Source: Aestuariicoccus sp032586235 (GTDB taxonomy: Bacteria > Pseudomonadota > Alphaproteobacteria > Rhodobacterales > Rhodobacteraceae). Taken from it: a DNA stretch of 13,330 nucleotides. Positions 1-6,718 of the stretch are shown in pieces. The DNA lies in contig NZ_JAWHTD010000066.1 of NCBI RefSeq assembly GCF_032586235.1, positions 1 through 13,330 on the forward strand, given 5' to 3'. The position numbers were made by a program, and so were the translations under genes. The stretch's first letter is position 1. Every line of letters starts with the position of its first letter. The notes under the pieces are model-generated. The model did not search any database and was not told the origin of the DNA. It saw only the letters and a program-made list of their open reading frames with translations.

Positions 1-479
1 ACATGGATCCGCATCCGGTCGCTGTCGATATCGCCGATCTTGAGATTGCAGACCTCCGCCGCGCGCAGCCCGGCGCGATCGGAAATGCTGAGCGCAGCGC
101 GGTACTTCAGACCGCGTCCCGGCGCTGCCATCAGCAGATCCGACACCTCCCCGACGCCGAAGACCACGGGCAGCTTGCGCGGCCGGGTGCGGAACTGCAT
201 GTCCCGCCCCATCTCCTCGCGCCCGCAGGTCATGCCGAAGAAAAACCTCGGCGTCCCAACCCGCACGTCGAACGCCGACGGCGTCACCCCGGTGTCGGTC
301 ATGTGACGCCGGCAGGCGCGCAGATCGTCCGGCGCGGCGGTGTCGGGCGAGCGCCCGAGGAACGCCGCGAAATCCTTGATCGCACGGATATGCGCCTTTT
401 GCGCCCTGTCGCCCATCCCGCGGATGCCCATGCCCCCGATCGTCCGCGCCCGCAGCGGCGAAATCCCCTCCTCCGTCAT
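1..479 (-). CDS. IS91-associated tyrosine recombinase/integrase, N-terminal part (runs off left edge)
   Basis: Reading the minus strand from ATG at 479 gives about 159 uninterrupted codons that leave the window at position 1, so the C-terminal catalytic half is not visible. The N-terminus begins MTEEGISPLRARTIGG and is followed by a SAM-like core-binding domain with IKDFAAFLGRSPDTAAPDDL at roughly residues 34-53. That pattern is typical of the small phage-integrase proteins that accompany IS91-family transposases. Near residue 140 the stretch DRAGLRAAEVCNLKIGDID matches box I of tyrosine recombinases, with the Arg of GLR as the expected first catalytic Arg. A good ribosome site (TGGAGG, minus strand 490-485) lies 5 nt upstream of the ATG. 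Some positions near residues 70-80 look diverged from the family, so the gene may be decaying. Family assignment is fairly sure; activity is unknown. Confidence 0.8.
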   Translation of the reverse strand, partial: MTEEGISPLRARTIGGMGIRGMGDRAQKAHIRAIKDFAAFLGRSPDTAAPDDLRACRRHMTDTGVTPSAFDVRVGTPRFFFGMTCGREEMGRDMQFRTRPRKLPVVFGVGEVSDLLMAAPGRGLKYRAALSISDRAGLRAAEVCNLKIGDIDSDRMRIH

Positions 480-670
480 GGAAACCTCCAGTCTGCCGAT
501 CGAGAGGTCCCAATCGCCAGACAGAAGCGCCCATTCCCAAAACGCGGAGATCAAACCACTGCCCGACACCCGCCACAAGCACCCAAACCACAGAGCCGCT
601 TCGTCATTGGGCTCTTACGAGACATCTGAGCAAAATGATCAGATGACCGCTTGACGGCTGCAAGCAGCCG
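480..670. other. Non-coding leader upstream of the recombinase gene
   Basis: No convincing gene is seen here. On the minus strand it is the 5' leader of the recombinase and resembles the GT-rich ends found outside IS91-type integrase genes. A 7-bp inverted repeat (CATCTGA 623-629 / TCAGATG 639-645, 9-nt loop) lies inside it. The small ORFs that cross it show no family features. Confidence 0.4.
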
Positions 671-673
671 TCA
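652..673. terminator. Perfect inverted repeat at the 3' end of the UPF0149-like pseudogene
   Basis: TGACGGCTGC (652-661) and GCAGCCGTCA (664-673) are exact reverse complements separated by AA, giving a tight stem with an effective 4-nt loop. On the minus strand the stem begins in the stop codon (673-671) of the decayed UPF0149-like frame, where a terminator would sit. No clear T-run follows, so it may instead be a Rho-type or end-protecting hairpin, or an unrelated repeat. Confidence 0.35.
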
Positions 674-1056
674 CAGCCAACGAAACCGCTGAGCCGCGCG
701 CGAACGACATCTTTCACCGGCTTCAGACGTTCGCCAGAATCGAGGTTGGGTCCGGCTTGCGGACGAAGCTGCGAAGACCGGCCCGTATTCGAACTTCGGT
801 GGAAGCAATGACTGCGCCACTTCGTTGCAGTGTCCCATGATGAGATCGATTGCGTTCTGCAGAGCTTTTTCGGAGCCGAACTCTGACATCCCACAGGAGC
901 CCCGCACTTCGGGCAGCCGCTCGCTTGGCGGAATCATATCAGGCAGACAAGCAAGTCGGCACAGAAGCCATCAAATTCGGACAAGAGCATCCCATCTTCG
1001 TCCGTAACGGATAGAAGCAAGTTATCGAGAGTTGTGAGGCGGTCATCATTCTGCAT
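671..1056 (-). pseudogene. UPF0149 (YgfB/YecA-like) family protein, frameshifted remnant
   Basis: From ATG at 1056 the minus strand reads MQNDDRLTTLDNLL and then LLSEFDGFCADLLVC before meeting TGA at 936-934. Shifting the frame by one base near 941-943, where one C of an expected CC(T) proline codon is missing, continues as DMIPPSERLPEVRG and, further on, IDLIMGHCNEVAQSLLP and YGPVF, ending at the stop 673-671. The joined product matches the UPF0149 pattern (DGFLAGLLVCP-x-IPPSEWLPEVWG ... MxHYNEVARSL). It also carries substitutions at usually invariant positions: both Trp of that block are Arg, and Tyr is Cys. The expected C-terminal Trp/Gly-Phe region is barely recognisable. Frameshift plus missense decay indicate a dead gene. 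The family's function is poorly known. A sequencing error could explain the frameshift but not the other substitutions. Confidence 0.72.
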
Positions 1057-1098
1057 ACCGGACTCAGAGCACGTCTGAGGTCAGGGAGAACTCGGCAT

Positions 1099-1117
1099 GG
1101 CTTTGTTGCGCAAATTC
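1099..1117 (+). repeat. Solo terminal inverted repeat resembling IS5-family (IS903 group) ends
   Basis: GGCTTTGTTGCGCAAATTC matches the general pattern of IS903-group terminal repeats (GGCTTTGTTG followed by an A/T-rich part, as in IS903 GGCTTTGTTGAATAAATC). Read inward, the element would extend to the right. However, no IS5-type transposase and no second copy are present before the regulator gene, so this would be a truncated end. The remaining sequence in 1057-1227 shows no recognisable gene. Confidence 0.45.
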
Positions 1118-1227
1118 TAAGGGGGATTCATCCTTTAAATCCAGCATGATAGCCATCTCGAACCCGAGCACAGGTCGAAGCACACCGAGATCGACGTGCT
1201 GGACTGAGTTCTGCGCGCGCAGTCTCT

Positions 1228-1950
1228 CTAGGCCAGGCCGAGGCTTTGGCGAAGATCGCTGACAGGATCGGTCTTCGGGTCCAGGTCCAGGCGCGCCTCG
1301 ATGCCTTTCAGATGGCTATCCATAAGGCGAACGGCCTCGTCCGCATTTCCGGCAAGCACCAGCTCGGACAATTTCCGGTGTTCGTCCATCTCGCAAGCGT
1401 CCGGCTGTTCGGTTTCGTAGATGGCGATGATCAGCGACGAGCGCGCGATGAGTTCGCGCACGAAACCGGCCATGATCGGGCTGTCGGCCTGATCGGCCAG
1501 CACCTGATGATACCGGCCGCAGCGGCGTATGATCCGCGCCGTGTCGCCCGCCGCGCGCGCCTCGTCTTCGCCGTGCAGATGGTCGGTCAGGGCCATGGCC
1601 ATGGCCGGATCGTGCCGTTCGGCGGCCCGGCGTATCAGATGCCCCTCCATCACGCGGCGGGCGCGAAAGACCTCACGGGCCTCCTCCACCGAAGGGCGCG
1701 AGACGAAGGCCCCGCGATTGGCGACCAGCTCGATCACGTGATCCGATGCCAGACGCGACAGGGCGGTGCGAATGCGGGTCCGCCCGACCCCGAAGAGATC
1801 GCAGAGTTCATCCTCCTTCAGATGCGTGCCGGGGGCCAGCCGGTTGTCGACGATCGCGTCGAAAATCCGGCTGTAGATCTCGTTCGAATCGAAGCGGGAA
1901 GATGAGTCGCCGGTCTGTTTCAGCGCGGCCGCGTGTCCCTGATCGTTCAT
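1228..1950 (-). CDS. GntR-family transcriptional regulator, FCD (FadR-type) subgroup
   Basis: The 240-residue product has an N-terminal winged helix (about residues 22-87, including EIYSRIFDAIVDNRLAPGTH and the recognition helix region VGRTRIRTALSRLASDHVIE). A helical FCD ligand domain follows from about residue 90, with His residues in GRYHQVL, DEHRKL and MDSHL that usually bind a metal. The Asp that normally sits four residues before the first His appears to be Cys, by eye. I chose the ATG at 1950 because GGGGAAGG (1966-1959) lies 8 nt upstream and the length fits the family. The longer reading from 2052 would place coding sequence over AT-rich repeats. The gene is divergent from the transporter operon, the usual arrangement for a local repressor released by the pathway substrate or an intermediate. 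Family is confident; the effector is unknown. Confidence 0.9.
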   Translation of the reverse strand: MNDQGHAAALKQTGDSSSRFDSNEIYSRIFDAIVDNRLAPGTHLKEDELCDLFGVGRTRIRTALSRLASDHVIELVANRGAFVSRPSVEEAREVFRARRVMEGHLIRRAAERHDPAMAMALTDHLHGEDEARAAGDTARIIRRCGRYHQVLADQADSPIMAGFVRELIARSSLIIAIYETEQPDACEMDEHRKLSELVLAGNADEAVRLMDSHLKGIEARLDLDPKTDPVSDLRQSLGLA

Positions 1951-1958
1951 GTCCGGTA

Positions 1959-1966
1959 CCTTCCCC
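1959..1966 (-). promoter_or_regulatory. Ribosome binding site fixing the regulator start
   Basis: GGGGAAGG on the minus strand, 8 nt before the ATG at 1950. The alternative starts at 1968 and 2052 have no comparable site, which supports the shorter protein. Confidence 0.6.
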
Positions 1967-1985
1967 ATCTTCGCAGTTGTAGCGC

Positions 1986-2062
1986 GTCCAAAACGAATTT
2001 CGAAGCAACTTTCGCAGTCTAGCCCGAAATAACGTACACGATTTTTGTCCAAAATAAATTTC
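1986..2062 (+). repeat. Direct repeat pair B (GTCCAAAA..AATTTC), candidate operator
   Basis: GTCCAAAACGAATTTC (1986-2001) and GTCCAAAATAAATTTC (2047-2062) agree at 14 of 16 positions, spaced 61 bp start to start. Both lie in the AT-rich divergent intergenic region between the regulator start (1950) and the binding-protein start (2140). They could be sites for the regulator or for a second factor. Confidence 0.45.
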
Positions 2063-2094
2063 TTGATCGCACACGAAAATTGTATACGATTTTA
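2031..2094 (+). repeat. Direct repeat pair A (GTAYACGATTTT), candidate GntR operator
   Basis: AACGTACACGATTTTT (2031-2046) and ATTGTATACGATTTTA (2079-2094) agree at 12 of 16 positions, 48 bp start to start. The core T/C-GTAYAC-G has the partly palindromic GT-N-AC form seen in many FadR-subfamily GntR operators. The right copy overlaps the proposed -10 element of the operon promoter, and the left copy abuts repeat B2 directly. Repression by the divergent regulator is inferred. Confidence 0.5.
2063..2090 (+). promoter_or_regulatory. Candidate sigma-70 promoter of the transport/catabolic operon
   Basis: TTGATC (2063-2068) and TACGAT (2085-2090) are separated by 16 bp, each matching the consensus at about 4 of 6 positions. 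They lie about 50 bp upstream of the binding-protein start in the most AT-rich stretch of the window. The -10 lies inside direct repeat A2, so occupancy there would block transcription. Confidence 0.4.
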
Positions 2095-2129
2095 AAAAGC
2101 CGACGAAGAAGCGGTTCAATGTTCAACAC

Positions 2130-2133
2130 GGAG
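2130..2133 (+). promoter_or_regulatory. Ribosome binding site choosing the binding-protein start
   Basis: GGAG lies 6 nt before the ATG at 2140. It is too close to the ATG at 2137 and lies downstream of the ATG at 2119, so 2140 is the best start among four nearby in-frame ATGs (2119, 2137, 2140, 2149). Confidence 0.5.
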
Positions 2134-2139
2134 AAGATG

Positions 2140-3720
2140 ATGACACTCATGACTCGCCTGAAAGCCGGCATCGCCGCCACCGCACTGACCGCCCTTGTCG
2201 CCGGTGCGGCCGGTGCGAACACGCTGCGGATGGCGGATTCCACCGAAATCGCCGCGATGGACCCGCATTCCATGACCGAGAGCAACACGATCGGTTTTCT
2301 GAACCACGTCTACGAGGGGCTGGTGCGCTACAATCAGGACCTCCAGGTCGAGCCGGCGCTGGCCACCTCCTGGGAATTCGTCGAGCCGACGCGCCTGCGC
2401 TTCACGCTGCGCGAGGGTGTGACGTTCCACAACGGCAACCCTTTCACCGCCGACGACGTGGTCGCCTCGCTCGAGCGGGCGGCGCATGAGACCTCGCCGG
2501 TCAAGAGCAACATCCCCGGCATGGAAGCCGTCGAGAAGGTCGATGACCACACCGTCGATCTGGTGCTGACCGGGCCCGACCCCATCGTGCTGAATTACCT
2601 CACCAACATCCTGATCCTCGACCGCGAGTGGATGGCGGAACATGATGCGCTGCTGCCCGCCGACATGCGCGGCGGACGCGAGAATTACGCGGTCGCCAAT
2701 TCCAACGGCACCGGCCCGTTCAAGCTGGAAAGCCGCCAGCCCGACGCCCGCACCGTGCTGACCGTCAACGAAGACTGGTGGGACGAGCCGCAGCACAATC
2801 TGACGCGGATCGAGTTCAGCCCGATCGGGTCTGACGCAACGCGGATCGCGGCACTTTTGTCGGGTGAGCTCGATTTCATCACGCCCGCGCCGCTGCAGGA
2901 CGTCGAGCGGATCGACCGTTCGGAAGGCGCCTCGATCATCATCGCGCCGGCGCTGCGCACGATCATGCTGGGGATGAACCAGGCCGGCAAGCTGCACAAT
3001 TCCAATCTGACCGAGGGCAACCCGCTACAGGACCGCCGGGTGCGCCAGGCGCTCTGGCGCGCCATCGACATGGAGCTGATCCGCAAGAAGATCATGCGCG
3101 ACATGTCCCGCAATACCGCGCTGCTGGTGGCCCCCCCGGTGCCCGGCTACGACGAAGCGCTGGATGTCCTGCCGCCCGCCGATCCCACGGCTGCGAAGGC
3201 GCTGCTGGAAGAAGCCGGTTATGGCGAAGGCTTCGAGATCGGGCTCGACTGCCCCAACAGCCGCTATGTGAACGACGAGGAAATCTGCCAGGCCATCACC
3301 GCGATGTGGTCGCGCATCGGAGTGAAGGCGCAGCTGTCGGCGCAGACGCCGTCGAAGCATTTCGAGAAGGTTCTGGCCGGCGGATCCGACATCTACATGG
3401 TAGGTTGGGCGACGCTGCCGATGCTCGACAGCTACAGCGTGCTCTCGGCACTGCTGCACACGCCGGGCGATCGGATGGGCGCGTGGAACCCCGGCAAGTA
3501 TTCCAACCAAGAGATCGATGCGCTGACCGCGAAGATCGCGGTCGAGCTCGACCCCGAAAAGCGCAATGCGATGATGTCCGAGGCGCTGAAGATCGCGCGC
3601 GACGATGTGGCGATCATCCCGCTGCATCAACAGCCGCTGGCCTGGGCGGTGCGTGACGGGGTGAGCCTGCCGATAACCGCCGACAACAAGCCGCGACTCT
3701 GGTACGCGACGGTCGAGTGA
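2140..3720 (+). CDS. ABC transporter periplasmic substrate-binding protein, family 5 (peptide/nickel/opine type)
   Basis: The 526-residue product begins with a Sec signal peptide: a basic n-region (TRLKAG), a hydrophobic Ala/Leu/Val stretch and a cleavage site after GAAGA near residue 26. No lipobox Cys is present, so it should be a soluble periplasmic protein. The mature part shows SBP_bac_5 features: NTLRMADSTEIAAMDPHSM at its start, then LNHVYEGLVRYN, LRFTLREGVTFHNGNPFTADDVV, and a C-terminal lobe with DIYMVGWATLPMLDSYSVL. Length is usual for DppA/OppA-like proteins. It is the first gene of the operon, followed after 86 nt by its permeases. Family 5 proteins bind peptides but also opines, glutathione, nickel-chelates and other small polar molecules. 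Given the downstream amidohydrolases, the ligand may be a cyclic amide or ureide rather than a peptide; this is inference. Confidence 0.93.
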   Translation: MTLMTRLKAGIAATALTALVAGAAGANTLRMADSTEIAAMDPHSMTESNTIGFLNHVYEGLVRYNQDLQVEPALATSWEFVEPTRLRFTLREGVTFHNGNPFTADDVVASLERAAHETSPVKSNIPGMEAVEKVDDHTVDLVLTGPDPIVLNYLTNILILDREWMAEHDALLPADMRGGRENYAVANSNGTGPFKLESRQPDARTVLTVNEDWWDEPQHNLTRIEFSPIGSDATRIAALLSGELDFITPAPLQDVERIDRSEGASIIIAPALRTIMLGMNQAGKLHNSNLTEGNPLQDRRVRQALWRAIDMELIRKKIMRDMSRNTALLVAPPVPGYDEALDVLPPADPTAAKALLEEAGYGEGFEIGLDCPNSRYVNDEEICQAITAMWSRIGVKAQLSAQTPSKHFEKVLAGGSDIYMVGWATLPMLDSYSVLSALLHTPGDRMGAWNPGKYSNQEIDALTAKIAVELDPEKRNAMMSEALKIARDDVAIIPLHQQPLAWAVRDGVSLPITADNKPRLWYATVE

Positions 3721-3727
3721 CCTTTCG

Positions 3728-3766
3728 CGGGCGGGCCTGACGGCGCTTGCGCCGCGGGCCCGCCCG
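3728..3766 (+). terminator. Strong nested hairpin between binding protein and permease genes
   Basis: CGGGCGGGCC (3728-3737) pairs perfectly with GGCCCGCCCG (3757-3766), and between them GGCGC (3742-3746) pairs with GCGCC (3749-3753). The structure starts 8 nt after the binding-protein stop. No T-run follows, so it is probably an mRNA-stabilising or partial-termination element that keeps binding-protein transcript above permease transcript. That role is known for other binding-protein-dependent transporters and is inferred here. Confidence 0.55.
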
Positions 3767-3806
3767 GCCAGCCACGATCCCAAAGCCCAAAGGGGAGGTT
3801 TCCTCC

Positions 3807-4775
3807 ATGATCGCCTTCATTCTGAGGCGGCTGATCCAGTCCGTTCTGGTCATGCTCGCCGTCGCCCTCATCGCCTTTTCCATGTTCCGCTTCATCGGCG
3901 ATCCGGTGAACAGCATGCTGCCCGAGAACGCCTCGGCCGAAGACCGGCAGGAGCTGCGCGAGCAGCTCGGTCTCGACCAGCCGGTGACGGTTCAGTTCAC
4001 CAGGTTCGTGACCGGTGCGGTGCAGGGCGAATTCGGCATCTCCTACCGCAACAAGCGCGCGGTATCCGAGATGATCGCCGAACGGCTGCCCGCCACGCTG
4101 GAATTGGTGCTTGCCGCGGCGGTCTTTGCGCTGCTGCTGGGGGTGCCGATGGGCATCTACGCGGCGCTGAACCCAAAGGGCGTCCTGAGCAACATGCTCA
4201 ACGTCGTATCGCTGATCGGGATATCGGTGCCCACCTTCGTCACCGGGATCCTGCTGATCCTCGTCTTTTCGGTCTGGCTGAACTGGCTGCCCTCCTTCGG
4301 GCGCGGCGAGACGGTGCAGATCGGCTGGTGGAGCACCGGGCTTTTGTCCGCAAGCGGGCTGAAGTCGCTGGTCCTGCCGGCGGTGATGCTGGGCCTCTTC
4401 CAGGTCACCCTGATCATGCGGCTGGTGCGCGCCGAGATGATGGAGGTGCTGCGGTCCGATTTCGTGCGCTTCGCCCGGGCCCGCGGGCTGACCAACCGGG
4501 CGGTGAATTTCGGCCATGCGCTCGGCAATACGCTGATGCCGGTGATCACCATCGTCGGTTTGCAGCTGGGCTCGATGATCGCCTTTGCCATCATCACCGA
4601 AACGGTCTTTCAATGGCCAGGCATGGGTCTGCTCTTCATCCAGGCCGTCAGCTTTGCCGACATCCCCGTGATGTCCGCCTATCTGGTGATGGTCGCGCTG
4701 GTCTTCGTGGCGATCAACATGATCGTCGATCTTCTCTACTTCGCAATCGATCCGCGCCTGTCAGTGCGGGCGTAA
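3807..4775 (+). CDS. ABC transporter permease, DppB/OppB type
   Basis: This 322-residue inner-membrane protein is one of two permeases in the importer. It opens with the standard DppB N-terminus (MIAFILRRLIQSVLVMLAVA, first membrane helix) and then LREQLGLDQPVTVQFTRFV and GEFGISYRNKRAVSEMIAERLPATLEL, all typical of the family. About six membrane segments are visible. The cytoplasmic EAA loop that contacts the ATPases lies near residues 213-232 (EVLRSDFVRFARARGLTNRA), and the C-terminus ends in the usual YFAIDPRLSVRA. The start is set by AGGGGAGG (3791-3798), 8 nt upstream; the longer reading from 3747 would run through the hairpin and lacks a site. It is followed after 12 nt by the second permease. 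Confidence 0.95.
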   Translation: MIAFILRRLIQSVLVMLAVALIAFSMFRFIGDPVNSMLPENASAEDRQELREQLGLDQPVTVQFTRFVTGAVQGEFGISYRNKRAVSEMIAERLPATLELVLAAAVFALLLGVPMGIYAALNPKGVLSNMLNVVSLIGISVPTFVTGILLILVFSVWLNWLPSFGRGETVQIGWWSTGLLSASGLKSLVLPAVMLGLFQVTLIMRLVRAEMMEVLRSDFVRFARARGLTNRAVNFGHALGNTLMPVITIVGLQLGSMIAFAIITETVFQWPGMGLLFIQAVSFADIPVMSAYLVMVALVFVAINMIVDLLYFAIDPRLSVRA

Positions 4776-4787
4776 GGGAGACCCATA

Positions 4788-5720
4788 ATGGCACTCGAAG
4801 TTTTCCCCCAATCCCGCCTCGCCGCGATCCTTGAGAGCGACCTCTTCTATCGCTTCCGCACCTCCTACATCACGGTGCTGGCCGCACTCGTGACGCTGGC
4901 CATCGTCCTCGCGGCCTTTCTCGCGCCGTGGATCGCGCCGCACGATCCTTTCGACGTCTCGACCCTGAGCCTCTGGGACAGCGAATTGCCCCCGGTCTGG
5001 GCCGAGGGCGGAGATCCGCGGTTCCTGCTGGGCACCGACAACCAGGGCCGCGACGTGCTGTCGGCCATCCTCTACGGGTCGCGCATATCTCTGGCGGTGG
5101 GCTTTGTCAGCGTGGCGCTGGCGATGGTGATCGGCATCGTCGTGGGACTTGTCAGCGGCTATTTCGGCGGCGCTATCGACGCTTTCTTCATGCGCATCGC
5201 CGACGTGATGCTGAGCTTTCCGACGATCCTGGTGGCGCTTCTGGTCAGCGGCATCGTGCGCGGCGCGCTTCCGCGCGAGATGCATGACAGCGCGGCGCTG
5301 ATCGTGCTGGTCTTCGCAATCACGATCACGACCTGGGTGCAATACGCCCGCACGGTGCGCAGTTCCACAATGGTCGAGCGCAGCCGCGAATACGTCTATG
5401 CCGCGCAGCTTGTGGGCCGGCGCCCCTTCGCCATCCTCTTCAGCCATATCCTGCCCAACGTGATGGGCCCGGTTCTGGTGATCGCGACGATCAACCTGGC
5501 GATGGCGATCCTGATCGAGGCGACACTGTCCTTCCTCGGGGTGGGGATGCCGCCGACCAACCCGTCGCTCGGCACGCTGATCCGGGTCGGCAACGAATAC
5601 CTCTTCTCGGGCATCTGGTGGGTGGTGATCTTCCCCTCGCTGACGCTGGTGGCGCTGGTGCTGGCGGTCAACCTTCTGGGCGACTGGCTGCGCGACGCCC
5701 TCAATCCCAAGCTGCGCTGA
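4788..5720 (+). CDS. ABC transporter permease, DppC/OppC type
   Basis: The 310-residue product is the second inner-membrane permease of the importer. After a cytoplasmic N-terminus, one membrane helix (about residues 27-47) is followed by HDPFDVSTLSLW and FLLGTDNQGRDVLSAILYGSRISL, the hallmark of DppC-type permeases. The EAA loop reads REYVYAAQLVGRRPFAILFSHILPN near residues 200-225, and later come LSFLGVGMPPTNPSLGTLI and the terminal LGDWLRDALNPKLR. GGGAG lies just before the ATG (TAAGGGAGACCCATAATGG), beginning right after the upstream stop. All family blocks are intact, and it ends 14 nt before the first ATPase gene. Confidence 0.95.
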   Translation: MALEVFPQSRLAAILESDLFYRFRTSYITVLAALVTLAIVLAAFLAPWIAPHDPFDVSTLSLWDSELPPVWAEGGDPRFLLGTDNQGRDVLSAILYGSRISLAVGFVSVALAMVIGIVVGLVSGYFGGAIDAFFMRIADVMLSFPTILVALLVSGIVRGALPREMHDSAALIVLVFAITITTWVQYARTVRSSTMVERSREYVYAAQLVGRRPFAILFSHILPNVMGPVLVIATINLAMAILIEATLSFLGVGMPPTNPSLGTLIRVGNEYLFSGIWWVVIFPSLTLVALVLAVNLLGDWLRDALNPKLR

Positions 5721-5734
5721 AAGGAGTGACGGCC

Positions 5735-6718
5735 ATGACTTTCCAAACGACACCTCTTCTGAGCGTGCGCGACCTGTCGATCTGCTTTGACACCCGCCAC
5801 GGGCCGCTGCGCGCGGTGGACGGAATCACCTTCGACCTCGCACCGGGCGAAATCCTCGGCATGGTGGGCGAATCCGGCGCGGGCAAGTCGCTGACCGGCA
5901 CCGCCATCACCGGCCTGCTGGAGCGGCCGGGCCGCATCGACCGGGGCGAGATCCATTTCGAGGGCCAGCGCATCGACACCCTGTCCGCCGAGGCGATGCG
6001 CCGCCTGCGCGGCCGCAAGATCGGCGCGATCTTCCAGGACCCGCTGACCAGCCTCAACCCGCTGATGACGGTGGGTCAGCAGCTGATCCAGACGATCCGC
6101 ACGCATCTGAAGCTCGACCAGGCCGCCGCACGCAAGCGGGCCATCGACTTTCTGGGCGAAGTGGGCATCCCCGCGCCCGAGGCGCGTGTCGATCAGTATC
6201 CACACCAGTTCTCGGGCGGGATGCGGCAGCGCGTCGTCATCGCGCTGGCGCTCTGCGCCGAGCCGTCGCTGGTGATCGCGGACGAACCGACCACCGCGCT
6301 CGATGTGTCGATCCAGGCGCAGATCCTGGATCTGCTCAAACGGATGTGCCGCGAGCATGGAGCAGCGGTGATCCTTGTGACCCACGACATGGGCGTGATC
6401 GCCGAAACCGCCGACCGCGTGGCGGTGATGTATTCCGGCCGCGTGGTCGAGATCGGGCCGGTCGACAAGGTCGTGCGCGATCCGCACCACCCCTACACAC
6501 GAGGCCTGATGCAATCCATCCCGCGGGTCGGGTCGAACGCCCATCGGCTGACGCAGATCGACGGCGCGATGCCGCGCCTGACCGACCTGCCCACGGGCTG
6601 CGCCTTCCATCCCCGCTGCCCGCGCGCCGTCGCCGAATGCAAGACCACCAGACCGGCAGCGCTGCCGGTCGAGGGCGGCCATGTCGCCTGTCACCTCTAT
6701 CAGGGAGAACCGGCATGA
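5735..6718 (+). CDS. ABC transporter ATP-binding protein, DppD/OppD type
   Basis: This 327-residue protein is one of the two nucleotide-binding subunits powering import. Visible motifs are Walker A GESGAGKS (about 45-52), the Q-loop FQDP (Gln 101), signature FSGGMRQR (159-166), Walker B LVIADEPTTALD (179-190) and the H-loop VTHDMG (His 217). The C-terminal oligopeptide-transporter extension (CAFHPRCPRAVAECK) has the Cys-containing pattern common to DppD/OppD. The start at 5735 follows AAAGGAGTG at a proper distance; the longer frame from 5618 would overlap the permease. The stop overlaps the next start by 4 nt (ATGA), indicating translational coupling of the two ATPases. Confidence 0.95.
   Translation: MTFQTTPLLSVRDLSICFDTRHGPLRAVDGITFDLAPGEILGMVGESGAGKSLTGTAITGLLERPGRIDRGEIHFEGQRIDTLSAEAMRRLRGRKIGAIFQDPLTSLNPLMTVGQQLIQTIRTHLKLDQAAARKRAIDFLGEVGIPAPEARVDQYPHQFSGGMRQRVVIALALCAEPSLVIADEPTTALDVSIQAQILDLLKRMCREHGAAVILVTHDMGVIAETADRVAVMYSGRVVEIGPVDKVVRDPHHPYTRGLMQSIPRVGSNAHRLTQIDGAMPRLTDLPTGCAFHPRCPRAVAECKTTRPAALPVEGGHVACHLYQGEPA

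Noticed and set aside
3..629. Plus-strand frame of 208 codons at the left edge
   Set aside because: Proline/arginine/histidine-rich shadow of the minus-strand recombinase, whose frame shows clear integrase motifs and a ribosome site.
604..894. Minus-strand 96-codon frame
   Set aside because: It overlaps the UPF0149-like remnant in another frame, with no family features; it may only be the out-of-frame reading of that pseudogene.
1211..1222. CTGCGCGCGCAG palindrome just downstream of the regulator stop as a terminator
   Set aside because: Alternating CG with no loop of its own and no T-run on the minus strand; too weak to call.
2080..2139. Upstream TTG and ATG (2119, 2137) starts for the binding protein
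   Set aside because: The TTG lies in the proposed -10/operator, 2119 lacks a good ribosome site, and 2137 is too close to GGAG; 2140 gives a normal signal peptide.
5396..6694. A 432-codon minus-strand open frame across the permease-ATPase junction
   Set aside because: It crosses two well-supported plus-strand genes and shows no motif of its own.
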